This document shows positions 39,801 to 52,287 of a stretch of DNA of 64,000 nt, in pieces; within the stretch, counting starts at the first letter, position 1; every line of letters starts with the position of its first letter. A program made the translations under genes and the position numbers. The notes below the pieces were generated by a model. The model saw only the letters and a program-made list of their open reading frames with translations, was not told the origin of the DNA and did not search any database. The DNA comes from Hoplostethus atlanticus (taxonomy: Eukaryota; Chordata; Actinopteri; Trachichthyiformes; Trachichthyidae), in contig JAXDDX010000038.1 in the NCBI GenBank assembly GCA_034670405.1, positions 3,285,501-3,349,500 of the forward strand, in the 5' to 3' direction.

Positions 39801-40605
39801 CCCTATCGGTGTAAGCATGACACATATTCTTGATAACACTTTCTTTTAATGTACTGTAGCTGAGATAGACAGGAAAGCAGGTCGACTACAGTATAGTGGA
39901 GAGGAAGCTGGTGGGTCCTCTGATAAGGCTCAGGGAGGCTGTAATGGGGAAACAGCAGACCTGCTGAATGTGCAGGGGCTTCAGAGAAAACAAGCTGCTG
40001 CTCTGTGATTTATTAAGGTACCTTCTTTTCTGCACAGGCACCACTTTGAACCCTCTCAATACACAATACACTTCTGTTGTCTTTGACATATGTATTACTA
40101 TCACTGCTTATAGGCCCTGAATTTAACAGTGTGTGTGTGTTTTGTGTCTCCTACAATACATGTAACATAATATGTAGCAATAAGCAAGATTACATTACAG
40201 GATCCAGCTGTATCTTGACCACCTTACCCTCTGCCGGGCTAAGAGGTATTCCAGTGTTTGAGAGTGAAAGTTAGCCTCTCATTTTGCATGGCTGGCGCAG
40301 AAGTAGCTATAAATATCTCCTTGAAGATCACTATTGAAACCGCTGAAAGAGAACGCTTCAATAATTCATGGCTTCCTCAACCTTATTTAGCTCCTGCATA
40401 TTGCTCAGAAGACTGACAGCAACATGGGGCATGCACAAGGAACGGTGCCGCATTTGCATACGTACAGATCTTATTTTAGCATTTTATTTTAATAAACCAG
40501 ACGTCTTATATGTATAATGTCTTTTAACACACCATGTCTCCTGGCTCTGACATCACATAGCAGAGGAAATACTGTAAAGGACTTTCCTGCTCTAACCATG
40601 TAACC

Positions 40606-40662
<57 letters not shown>

Positions 40663-40663
40663 C

Positions 40664-40742
<79 letters not shown>

Positions 40743-40743
40743 C

Positions 40744-40812
<69 letters not shown>

Positions 40813-41588
40813 CAGGTGTGTGGCTTTGTGGGGCTCTACTATAATGTGATCATCGGCTGGAGCATCTTCTACTTCGTCCAGTCCTTCCAGTATCCTCTGC
40901 CATGGAGCGAATGCCCATTCAGGAAGAATGGAACTCTAGCTAGTGAGTGACATCAAACTAAAATACGACATGCAAACAAGAGACGTTTTATAATTTCACA
41001 CTAATCAGTATTTTCTTTCCTACTCAGTCTTTAACTCAAATGCCATTATGTGGATACTTTCATCCAAAGCACCATACAGTTTCATCTTTTAAACAACATC
41101 CTTTCATGATACTATTTTCGTCTGTCCTTATAATCATATCTGGTCCTCACCACAATACCGCAATAGGCCACCATGCAAGTTCCAGATTCAATTTGGCCTC
41201 ATCTCAAGCCCTGCTGTCCGGGTCTAAATCACACACCTAAGCAGATCAGCCAAATAGTGTTAACTTCCTCGCAAGGTTCCTTCATGACTAGATGGACATA
41301 ATCCAGATTAAACTCCTCTGAAGCTCTATTAGATTAGAGGTGATAATAACATAACCTGAATGGAGCCAGGAAACACTCAGCATGTACGTGACTCAGCAAC
41401 ACCGGGCCTGCCAGCAGAAAGAAGAGGGGCAGAGATTCAGCTCAGACTGGAGGACAGAGGCATAAAGCCTACTGCAACACAGGACATTATACACTATACA
41501 CACTACACAACACTGCACACAAACACAATGAATAGTGGGGGGAGGGAGGTCTCAAAACATCATGCCACAATGAGACAGTAATTAATAC

Positions 41589-41625
<37 letters not shown>

Positions 41626-44600
41626 GCAATAATATGCAAAGAATTGTGACACTGCTGACCCCAGACTCAGACGCATATATATCATTTCTCCAAGGTTGGG
41701 CTGTAAGAGGTGAATGTACTCTATGTGTACAGAGAAATGTCAAGTGTTGTGAATGGGTGTTCATGCTCTGCATACTGAGTAGAGAGACGACCTTGTTCAG
41801 CTCGCCTGAGAGATTCAAACCAGCACAGAAGTGAGATATCGGCCCTGCAAACATTCTAGTTATATTTATTCCTGTGTCATCTTTCTTTTTCTCCCTCTTA
41901 CACCCCTCCTCATTCCCCATATACACATACATATATATATGTGTGTGTGTGTCTCACCACCATCTCTCTCTGCCTCTGTTGTACAGTTGTGGAGCCAGAG
42001 TGTGACAAAAGCTCAGCCACCACCTATTTCTGGTACCGGCAGACTCTGAACACCACCAGCACCATCGCAGAGAGCGGTGGCCTCAACGTCAAAATGACCC
42101 TGTCTCTGCTGGTGGCCTGGATCATTGTCTGCCTCGCGGTCATTAAAGGAATCGCCTCCTCTGGGAAGGTAGTGGGCCTAGGTGTGAAAGAAGAGGATAC
42201 TATAATGAGAGAAAGATAAATCTGAACGAGATCACTAACTGCCCCTCCATAAATGTTTATCTTTCCCTTTCACAGGTGATGTACTTCAGCTCTCTTTTCC
42301 CCTATGTGGTGCTTTTCTGTTTCCTGATCAGGTGTTTAATGCTGAAGGGATCTGTGGATGGCATTGCTCACATGTTCACGCCAAAGGTGAGATTGATTTC
42401 ATTCACATGGATGTCGCTCTCTCTTTGTTCCTCTATTTATCGTCAACCATCCTCGCTCAGAAACATTCGACGATCAAACGGTAATCCCACAAGTTGGTTC
42501 AGCGTGTCCCAATGTGCCCCACAGCTGGAGAAGATGCTGGAGCCCCAGGTTTGGAGGGAGGCAGCCACCCAGGTCTTCTTCGCCCTGGGCCTGGGGTTTG
42601 GAGGAGTCATAGCCTTCTCCAGTTACAACAAGATAGACAACAACTGTCATTTTGATGCTGTGCTTGTATCTTTCATCAACTTCTTTACCTCCATCCTGGC
42701 CACACTGGTGGTGTTCGCTGTGCTGGGCTTCAAGGCCAACATCATGAACGAAAAGTGTGTTGTAGAGTAAGTTCAACCTCAACCCCCCCCGCCCCTTATC
42801 TGCTATTCACCATAAGCCTACCTCCTGAATATGCTATGCTATGCTATATGCAGTCTCACCGTCTTCGGTTATTTACTCGTTTTTCTTTACTTTTGTCTGT
42901 GTAGGAATGTCCGAGAAGATCCTTGGATACCTCAACTCAAATGTTCTGAGTCATGATCTAATACCCCCACATTTGAACTTCTCCCACCTTACCACATCAG
43001 ACTATGCTGAGGTGTATGGAGTCATCAAGACGGTGAAAGAGGACAGCTTCTCCCAACTGGGTCTGGGGCCCTGTCTCCTAGAGGATGAGCTCAACAAGGT
43101 GGGTCAGCCGGCACCCGTTGGGCAGAGTTTCTCACATCCAAACCCACAGGCTCGTATCTACGAGATGCATTTCAACCTGTTATTCCATCTACCCCCGTGC
43201 ATTTATCCTCTCCCTTCTCTGACCCGCTCTCTGCAGGCCGTCCAGGGCACAGGCTTGGCCTTCATCGCCTTCACAGAAGCCATGACCCATTTCCCAGCTT
43301 CTCCTTGCTGGTCAGTCATGTTCTTCTTCATGCTGATCAACCTGGGTCTGGGCAGCATGATCGGCACCATGACTGGCATCACCACGCCCATCCTCGACAC
43401 CTACAAGGTCCAGAAGGAACTTTTGACAGGTAAGCCCTGCTGATTTTCTATCATTAGTTTAAAACACTTACTCAAAGCACTTTAAAAGCATCTCAGCACA
43501 TTTGGGAATGGGCTGCATTAGTCTTGGTGGCATTGCTCTGTGTGTACTGAATGCAAAAGAGCTTACTAGCAATACAAATGGATTGCTCTTATCCTTTCTC
43601 TCGTTGAAAAATCCAAAACAATATATTATAAAAAATAATATTGTCACTCACTAGCTAGATGAAAAATCATATTTTTCTTCTGGATTAATGCTAATCCTTG
43701 TCTTGTCTTCTGCTTCTCTCTGTTTAGTGTGCTGCTGCATAGTAGCCTTTTTCTGTGGCCTGTTGTTCGTTCAGCGCTCAGGGAATTACTTTGTCACCAT
43801 GTTCGACGACTACTCTGCCGGTCTGCCTCTCACCATAGTGGTCATCCTGGAAAATCTGTCCGTTGCTTGGATCTACGGCACTAAGAGGTAAGACTAGCTG
43901 TGGCTCAGCTAGTGCATGTGTGTGTGTGTCTATGTTTACCCATGCTCATGTGTATTGAATTCCACATTTTTGGTTTGAATTAAAAGAAAAATGGTTAATT
44001 GGTGGAGTATGAGGAAGAGCTAAACGATGAGTGTGAAACTGTGTGAAAGGATTTCATCGTTCACCTCTTGTGCTGTTCTTTGGCTGACAGGTTCATGCAG
44101 GATCTGGAGGACATGTTGGGTTTCCGACCTCATAGCTACTATTTCTACATGTGGAAGTATGTGTCTCCTCTGTGTCTCATCGTACTCATCTCTGCCACTG
44201 TCATAGAGATGGCCATCAGCCCTCCAGGATACAATGCCTGGGTCCAAGAGCTGGTCAGTCGATATTCATTTTGGCAGCAGTCTCACATTTTGTTTTAGCT
44301 TTAGTCTTTTAACTAAAACAAATTGTGTGCAATTTTTCACATACACATTATTACACAGTGTTTTACTTCCTATTCTCATATTCCTCTCATTTGTTCTATA
44401 GATAGACAGATCTAATAATAATAATAACTTACTTTATATAGCACTTCAAACATCAAAACAGAGTTACAAAGTGCAGACGTACAAAAGAAACAGCCGAAAG
44501 ACAAGGATAAAGACAAAGCATGAGATAAATGAATCAAATCAAAAGACATGTATATTTTAAAGCCCTTAACCACAGTTTCAGTCTCAAAGGGTGGTGGGCC

Positions 44601-45165
44601 ACGACACCCCCCAGCCTTGCACTACATGTCAGAGGACAAGGAAAAAAAAACCACATAACCTTTTAGCTTTAAAGCTGAGGAGCATTTTTGAAACATTGTT
44701 TTCTTTATATTTCTTCATATCAAGTCACACTTCCTCACAAAACCCTCTCTGTCTCTCTGTCTCTAGGCTCAAGAGCGCTTCCAGAGCTACCCTACCTGGG
44801 CGCTGGTCATGTGCTTTGCTCTCATCTTAGTGGCCATGCTTCCTCTCCCCATGGTCTTCATCGTCCGTCACTTCAACCTGATGTCAGATGGCTCCAACAA
44901 GCTGTCTGTCTCCTACCGCAAAACCATGATGAAGGATATGTCCAACCTGGAAGAACAGGACGAGACAAAATTCATCCTTGGCGCCAAGCCTGCTGAGGCG
45001 CCCTCCTCTGTGGCTGGAAACAGAGCCTACCTCGCTCCTCCAGGGAATAAACCCCTGGAGCCCAACTCCCTGTCTCCAAATAGCTGCTACGGAACGGGCT
45101 ACCAGAACGCCACCATCAGTCCCACCACCCCAGTCACGCCTATCACCCCTGAGTCTGACTCTTGA
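36806..45165 (+). CDS. slc6a17: SLC6A17 (NTT4) vesicular neutral amino-acid transporter
   Basis: Eleven coding exons: 36806-37088, 39564-39721, 40816-40942, 41987-42168, 42276-42386, 42525-42766, 42905-43098, 43237-43429, 43728-43887, 44091-44253, 44767-45165. After allowing for one extra base they give 736 residues (human about 727). The start [11 protein letters not shown] and the phrase '[11 protein letters not shown]' match mammalian NTT4. The first SLC6 helix carries '[22 protein letters not shown]'-type sequence, followed by '[20 protein letters not shown]' and '[19 protein letters not shown]', within a 12-helix LeuT-fold Na+-coupled transporter. It loads neutral amino acids into synaptic vesicles in neurons (family knowledge). 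All introns are GT-AG with matching phases except at exon 8. There the acceptor at 42905 reads one base out of frame, and removing one base near 42908-42910 restores the conserved residues N-A-E-K. An assembly insertion is likely. Confidence 0.96.
37148..37595 (-). mobile_element. Tc1-like transposon remnant in a slc6a17 intron
   Basis: The left end reads 'cagtcactggccactttatt' then 'aggtac', the end of a very common teleost Tc1-type element. On the minus strand a decayed transposase DNA-binding segment is visible, resembling 'SDFxxxxxxxxxxxGxSxSETAxLLGxSxxTxxRVYREW' with many stops. The central catalytic part and the second inverted terminus are missing, so it is internally deleted and inactive. 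Confidence 0.7.
40606..40811 (+). repeat. (TATC)n microsatellite at a splice acceptor
   Basis: There are about 50 tetranucleotide units, interrupted by TACC at 40661 and again at 40741, exactly 80 bases apart. The run continues to within four bases of the exon 4 boundary of slc6a17 (cc-ag|gtg at 40815/40816). The repeat therefore supplies the pyrimidine tract and probably the branch region. Confidence 0.95.
41592..41621 (+). repeat. (GT)n microsatellite
   Basis: This is an uninterrupted GT run of about 15 units in the slc6a17 intron between exons 4 and 5. A shorter (GT) run follows an AT stretch at 41930-41953, near the next acceptor. Confidence 0.9.
44412..44520. repeat. Teleost repeat fragment in the last slc6a17 intron
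   Basis: The wording 'aataataataataacttact', 'ttatatagcacttcaaaca' and 'gagttacaaagtgcagac' is typical of a widespread fish retroposon 3' region. Only this short piece is recognisable. Confidence 0.45.
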
Positions 45166-48100
45166 TCATTGTCCACCCTGTCCAAGCATCCCTCTCATGA
45201 GCCCAATTCACCTTTCAACCACAAAGTTTCCACTGGGGGTCACTGCAGAGCCAAGAATACCCACCGCTGCCCTACTCCCTCAGATTAGTCTCACCACCAT
45301 CTATAGCCCTCCTCTCTAGCTAAGCACAGGCATCTGTAAGTAACAGCAAAGAGCCACCTGTAAAAGTGTCCAAAATGTTTCAGTGTCTGGTAATGTGCAG
45401 TTCAGCTAGCCAGTGTGGAGATATATTTTAACTAGTAGAAGAAAACGATTTAATCAAAGACAACCTTCAATATTTCTATTTCTCGACTCTCACAATTGAT
45501 TAAACACAGGATATGGTGTGACACACAGTCATATCCGCCACAGTTCTGTATGCAATGACTTCAATATGACCAGTTTAATGTGCATAAGATGAGGTTCTGT
45601 GATCTGCTTTTCTTTGCCTTAGCACAAGGATGCTCTGCAGACACAGTACCACTGCCACAACCCCGCAGCATCCACATCCTGTTCTGCACAGTGCAGGGAA
45701 TGTAAAGGAATGTAGTGGACGCTGTATGTTCCAGTCTGATACTGATGGGATCCATGACAGCTTACTGTTTTTATTCAATTACACAGTGGTACATAAAGCC
45801 AAGATGAATGTGAGTTTCATTTTTAAGGTTTAAAGCCTTTCAGTATTTACTTTGCTGCCCTCTATAGCAGTCAAAGCCATACAGTCTGTCTAACACAAAA
45901 TGGGTTTATTTTGTATTAGACCTTATGCAGTGATTTCAGTGAGTATATGTCTAGAAAGTCTATTCAAGATATAGACTTTATTATATAAACACCACTGATG
46001 CACTAAATTAGAAAACACTTATTGTTTAGCTTTGTTTTCAAAGCCAAGTCCATAGGGCTCTGTATCGTAAACTATGCTTAAGGCTGCTGTAAAGACACCC
46101 ATTTATGTTACATTCTGCTAGCACGCATATAGGCAAGTCTTTCCAATATCAATCTCCTACTGTATTTTGTGTGTAGCCAGTATTGTTCTTGTTCATTGTG
46201 TAGGAGTGATGTACAGTGATGTAATAAGGATATAATTATTGTTTGTGTAATCTAGAGGAGAGCTCATGATCCATGTCACACATACAGTAGCTGGAGAGAC
46301 TCACTAACTTCATTATCTCCGCCAAAGAATGAAATGTCGATAGTAAAACACTTGAAAACCACACAGTTACATAATAGAATAACAACTTACTTCCAATTTC
46401 AGAAAATGGATGGATAGTGGAAATGCTCAGTCGTGTTGGTAGGGAACTGCAAAGAGCTTGTTTAAGCTCATGAAACAACAGCATAGCTTTGTGAGGAACT
46501 GAACACAAGGCTCTTGACAAATACCTTGTTGGCTGGCTTGATACAGTTATGACTTTCCTCTTATTATTTTTACAATGCTACAAAAGCACAAACTTTTTAA
46601 ATTATTAACTTGCACAAGCCTATTAATGCCCTTAATTGTTAAGTTGAACTCCTGCAATATAAAACGTCCTGGGCACACACTGGATAAGCAATAAATATAT
46701 TTGTATTGGAGCACAAACTATATTCAGTGTAAAGCAACAACACACTGAACATGAAATGACCCCATAAGCACAACATGCAGTGATGATGAAACTACTCCAC
46801 CATACCGTTTCTCTATAGAGAAATCAGTTATGGACCAAAAGATTTGGCATTCACTTTAGGAACCATCATCCAAAATCAGGTTGCTTCAAGTGCAATTAAT
46901 AAAAAGACGTTTTTATGAAATATTAAATTCATCAGCTAATTAGCTAATCAGCTAACATTTTAATACTTGATGATACTATCAGCAAGTGATGTACCAACGA
47001 CTAGATGCTTGAACTACTACTGATATTCTTTTTCACATGCACACATATGCGTGCACATGCAGTTTTTGTGTCATTTTACTGATGACCTATTTTCATTCTG
47101 GGGAATAATTCATCTCTCGTAACGTTATCAAAGCAGCCTACAACATTAGCTCAGTCACAGCAGGGTTCCTGTGTAATCAACATTTTAGAGGTGGGAGTTT
47201 GAACCAGCAGACAATCTGAAAGGGCAAATTAAAGAAGGACTTCTTTCCCCACGCACGTTCCACCCTTGCACACACTGCTAGTTATCCCACTCATAACTAC
47301 TGTCTACACGTCCAAATTGATTACACTCAAGTTTCCGTTACTTTGAAGAGGATACCTTTATTTATTTTTTTATCACAATATTTAAAGCCATGGTGTTAAG
47401 GGTTAAATGGACTATATTTATATTACTGTATATTTGCAGTGTATGTAACAAAGACTTCTCTTTAAAGGTGACCAGTATATATTTTCATCCTGTATATTTG
47501 ACTTGTATACTTAGAGACGTATCTATTTTGTAGTTTGTGTTTACCTCAGTGGGGGCATGAACATGCTGTGGGAAGGTGGAGGTAATGCCTACCATGTGTG
47601 ATCTCAGTGTCGCCTTGTAACTGGTGAGCAGCCGCTGGTTCTCGTGTTCCTCTCTCTGCTGCTTACACGGGAGCTTGTGCCCCTCCGGCTCCTCTTAGGT
47701 CAAGTGCACTATCTCACCTGTCTCCATTTTAGCTTCGCTGGTCTACTATGTTTTGTTCTTTGTCTTGTTTTAGTGGGAGCCAGGCAGTTCCTCTTGTGGG
47801 TGCATCATGTAGACATCTCTCTGTCGTTAAAAGTCTGTAAATATTCTTGTGAAATCAAATTATTCTGCAGATAGGTTTTATTCATGTGAAGTATATAAAT
47901 GTCTTAAAAAGTACAAAACCGGTTTAACAGTAAACGTGACATAAAGTAATGCTGAATGTGAATGTAAATGCACTTTTTCACTTGGACTCCAAAAAAAAAA
48001 AAAAAGTTTTTGTTTCAGGTTTTGTTGTCTTCATAGCAGTCAGTTCAAGGTTTGCCCTCGCTTGGGTACAGTCTGTGTTAAAGCAATATCATGTTAGGTG

Positions 48101-48219
48101 AACTGCAGAAGTAGCTGTAGCTGAAAGAGAAGCTTGACACCTTAGTAAACGGAATAAGGATTAAGAACGGACCCTTGTTGTAGCAGAAGGGATGCTGCGA
48201 CTCTTCCCGACAAGCGCTG

Positions 48220-48264
<45 letters not shown>

Positions 48265-48482
48265 GATTCCTTCTCATCAACTGTGGGTGCAGGGCCTTAC
48301 TGAGCACACGTTTCAAGCACCGTCTGTATTGGAGGCACATTTAGAAATGTCCCCTTACAGTATCTCTCCCAATAGAGAGAGCGTCTTTCTCTTCAGTCAT
48401 CATGATTGTATGATATTAAGACTTATTGTAAAAAAAAAAAACAACTGTAGAAATTGTTGACATCACCAAAAATATCAATAAA
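45166..48482 (+). other. slc6a17: slc6a17 3' UTR with polyadenylation signals
   Basis: The sequence after the stop is gene-free. AATAAA occurs at 46690-46695 and 48477-48482. The second would give a 3' UTR of about 3.3 kb, plausible for a neuronal transcript. Convergent transcription with the finTRIM gene follows. Confidence 0.45.
48222..48261 (+). repeat. (GT)n microsatellite
   Basis: An uninterrupted run of about 20 GT units lies in the presumed slc6a17 3' UTR. Confidence 0.9.
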
Positions 48483-49085
48483 AAGTAACATCTTGTGGGA
48501 TTTCCGATTATTAGTCTTATTTTAGAAAATAACATTAATTCACTCAAAATGAGGCTGAGTGGATTTGAGCTCGACACAAACGTATTGTCATTATCACAGA
48601 CCTCTTGATATTATAACATTGAAACATTTTTTACAGATAGTGAGGAAGCCATTTTTTCAGTCACTGGTTTTCATACTGAAAGTCTGTAACTAGGGGCATG
48701 GTCATTGGCTGGTGTAGCAGATTCATCTACAGTGTGACATGTTTTTGTTGCCGTTTAAATGCACTGCAATATAGGGTTGAGCATGAAACAGTTGGCATAA
48801 TCTGACATTAACATCAAGTAAAGAAAAATAAAGAAACAAACCATGTGGAGACGTGGTGGTTTAGCCTGGTGAACACGATAGCATACTGCCTGGTAAAAGG
48901 TTCTTTGAGTAATGTAGGACACAGCAGACGCTTGGGACACAACAAATAAAGGATGTAAAGGGGAACTGGGGAAATTCATCTGTGGCTCCTTATATCTACA
49001 TGTAACAATACAGCATTAATCCAGGATTTCTAGTTGTGCTCTGGGATTATATTCACCTTTTCAACCTCTGGGACAGTCAGCCAGT
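48483..49085. other. Gap between convergent slc6a17 and finTRIM genes
   Basis: This holds the finTRIM 3' UTR and possibly the tail of slc6a17. No canonical AATAAA was found on the minus strand here. Confidence 0.4.
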
Positions 49086-51480
49086 TTACAAGCTCTCCTG
49101 CCTCAAATCACAAAGCCTGATACAACACTTCTCTCCGAGCCAGAATCCTGCATAGAGCGGTTCTGTGAACGTGGTCTCAACCTTGTAGAGAAACTTCATA
49201 TTCTCTGAGACCTCATAGAACGACAGCGTACCCTCTTTGAACTTCAGATAAACCCCTATCCTCTGGTGACTGGGGGTTGTTGTGAGTTGGATGCCATCGC
49301 AGCCGTGGCTTACAGAATACGTTCTGGAACGATCGAGACTCCAGGAAATGTTATTTCCCCCAAAGGCTGATGTGCGAGTGCGTGATTTTCTGTCTATTCC
49401 TTTGTAGGCGAGGGCAATCTCAGCCTTGTCTCCATCCACCTCAACCTCAAAGTAGCAGCGCTCGGCCTGCAGCCCCTCCTTGCACAGCAGCTGCCGGCGG
49501 TGGAGAAATCTCTCGGGGTGACGCGCTGTCAGGTCCCTCCGTTGCTGAGGGCACAGTCTCACTTCTTTGTCTTTATTTGAAAGAACCAGATCCTCGTGGG
49601 CCGTGTCTGGGTCCAGGGTAAGTTCACATGCGTCTAAGATGAAGAAGAAGAAGAAGATGTGAGGGGAAATAGTAACTTTCAGACTGTGAATGTGGTTGGC
49701 TGGGTCTGATGGACCAATGAACTTCTGTAGTACTATGTTAAACTCACACTCCAGAAACTCTGCTCTCTGTTTTAGGATCCATGGTCTGTCCAATGTGTAG
49801 TACGCTGTTAACTGTGGAAGGACCTGTAAGGAAAAACTCAATAGCATCATCACGAGTGGAAGCAATCCCATAGAAATGTTGTTTATCAAGGTTTCCATGC
49901 TGACACATAATACATAATATTCTAGCACATGACAGTCCTGCCTTACTGCATATGATCTTTCTGTCTCCTTCAATGGTGACTTGGCACAGACATTTTGAAC
50001 ATATATTGCTGCTTTTGCAAAGATGAAAGTAGCTGCCCCTAGTTGATATGTCAGTGTTAGTAATTCTATCTCCCACATACCAGTTTGAGAGATTGAGGCG
50101 AATTCTTTGTCAGAGGAAGCCTCTAGTTGCCGTCCACACTGCTCTACTGCCCTCTTTATAGACTCAAAGGGAAGGAGTGGATCTTCTGAAACCTCGTGGA
50201 AATCGTCATTTTTACAGAGGCGCAAGAGACCGGGCCATTTCTGTCAGGAGGGGAAGTTGGGAAAGAGATCTATCATACATATCATACATACATAAAGACA
50301 GAGCTTCCACAGCCAGTGAAGTGAGTACCGTACCTGCAGGAAATGGACGTCGTTGTCAGAGTGAGCCAGATGATCAAGCTCAGCATCCCTTTTCGTTATT
50401 TCCTCCATCTTCTGCTTCAGTTTCTGCAGGGAGGTTTGAACCTGAGCTGCCGCTGCCGTCTCCTGAGCCCCGATCAGCTCCTTCACTGAGCCATAGTGTC
50501 TCTGGAGGGAGTCAATGAGCTTGGCGACAATGCTCTCACAGTGGTCCTCAGCTTCTCTTGCCCCTTCCTGTTTTACACACAAGTTCATGGGTTCAGTCGG
50601 GTCCCGACCCTCACTATCATTTCAGAAACTGTCAACATTTACCACTGGTACTTAGTAGAGGATTAGGATATATGAGCACAAACATGCACTGCCTCTTATC
50701 TCTATAAGTATAACCAATGTTAGTAGTAGGATCTCTTCTCTCTCCTCACCTGAATCTGTTTAAGATTCTCCATCATGCCTCTCCACTGCTTTTTCTGTTT
50801 CTGGAGCATCTCCTTGGATTTCTTCTTTATGTTCTGCAGCCCTTCCTTTGCGTGTGCATCGGATGGATGTATACAGACAAATAATATTTAGCTTTTTATC
50901 TACTTTTTGAGTGTTTTTGAATTATTAACTTGCAACAATCACAAATTGCAGTATTGCTTTGTGTTTGTTGTGTCTTTGTTCTACATACCTGCTTCCTCCT
51001 ACGCGCCTCACCCACCCGTTCAGTTCTGTGTCCTATGTGCTCAGCTGAAGCACACATTGCACAGATGATTTGCTCATCCGAGCAGCAGTACACCTCCAAG
51101 GGGCTGTTGTGTTTCCAACAAATATTGCTTTCTGATGTCCCTGTTAGTGTAGAGGTCCAGGGCCTCTTGAGGGACTGAGGCTCTCCTGCGGTGGAACAGC
51201 TCTGCTTCCTCTCACTACCAGCACTTACTTTAGCTTCTACATCTTTCACCAAGTCAGCTAGAGTTGTGTTCTTGATCAGTGGAGGTCTTGAGGTAAAGAC
51301 ATGATAACATTCAGGACAGCTACAGGGATAGCTGTTTCTCTCTTCATGATTCCAGTAGTCCTGGATGCAAAGCATGCAGAAATTGTGGCCACAAGGAATA
51401 GTTGAAGGATTCCTGAGGACCTCATTGCAAATTCGACAGCAGAGGTGGTCCCTCTTCACTGGGATACAAGGCTCTGCCAT
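49086..51480 (-). CDS. FinTRIM-class TRIM E3 ligase (RING, B-box, coiled coil, PRY-SPRY)
   Basis: Six exons: 51480-50989, 50845-50750, 50567-50334, 50240-50081, 49804-49748, 49633-49086. All are phase-consistent and total 528 residues. The 96-bp and 234-bp exons are diagnostic of this TRIM architecture. Exon 1 has a RING (C-CRIC...CGHNFCMLC...CSCPEC) and a B-box2 (CWKHNSPLEVYCCSDEQIIC...EHIGH). Exons 2-4 form a long coiled coil. The last exons give the linker 'RAEFLE', a PRY ('CELTLDPDTAHEDLVLSN') and a SPRY ending in 'YAGFWLGEKCCIRLCDL'. FinTRIMs are fish-specific, expanded TRIMs thought to act in antiviral ubiquitin signalling. The separate 23-bp exon common in the family is not seen; its position reads through into exon 4. 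Introns 4 and 5 are stop-free and a multiple of three. A GAA/CTT microsatellite forms the pyrimidine tract of the SPRY-exon acceptor. Which named ftr gene it matches is not resolved. Confidence 0.9.
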
Positions 51481-52287
51481 TTCTGAGTTGAGAATGGCGG
51501 GCTGACACTAGTTTCAGTTTTGTTTCCTGTTTAAGTGACAGAATAATGTTGAAGGGAGGGAGGCATTATTCTCTGTGGCTTCCTGATACCCAGTACCGCT
51601 GGGTGTGTCTGAAATATTTGAACTGATTCCAAAGGGAGGGACTAAGAAGTCGAAAGCGGGAGCAGTAAAGCTTTGCTACGAAGGGGGGAAAAAAGAGTGC
51701 CATCACAGTGAGTGATCACTGTCATAGTGAAAGGTACAAAACATCACCTGCTTTCCAGTGAACACAGGAGGCATCAAGACTGAGAGGGGGAGGCATTCTT
51801 TATCTTTGAAACATGAGAATTGTATGTTAGCTGGCTATATCACTTCATCAAAAACACATACAATACAATGAAAACAATGGGAGCTGAAACAGTGTTTTCT
51901 TTCTGCTGAATATCATTTCCCTGACCAACCTTGCTGGACACACTTAATATTGTCTGCATGTCATACAGGTTGCTGTTACTTACATGCCAGTTAACAGTAA
52001 CTCTAATTTAATAAATAGCAACACTTCAACATTTAATATATTAACTATGATAGATGGATGGTGAGCAAAATCATAGATGAAGAAAGGTTTGCAAATGGTT
52101 AATAATTATTAACAGAAAGAAACATATTCCTAATAAATCAGAACAAATATGACTAAAACCAGAATGTGTTTAGGTGAAGGACCACTCCTCCTCCTCCTAT
52201 ATCGCCCATTATTTAGGCATCAAACCTTGTCTCCTAACATCCTGGTTGTATCAGTATCAGAGGCCAGACTTTGACATATAATGATGA
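51481..52287. other. Upstream region of the finTRIM gene
   Basis: No further gene is seen. The presumed promoter of the minus-strand finTRIM lies at the left end of this stretch; no TATA box or interferon-response element could be called with confidence. Confidence 0.4.

Noticed and set aside
40606..40811. CRISPR-like regular array
   Set aside because: It is a simple tetranucleotide microsatellite in a vertebrate intron, without spacers.
45853..45870. Third CTCF-like motif (ctgccctctatagc)
   Set aside because: Two or more mismatches to the core consensus.
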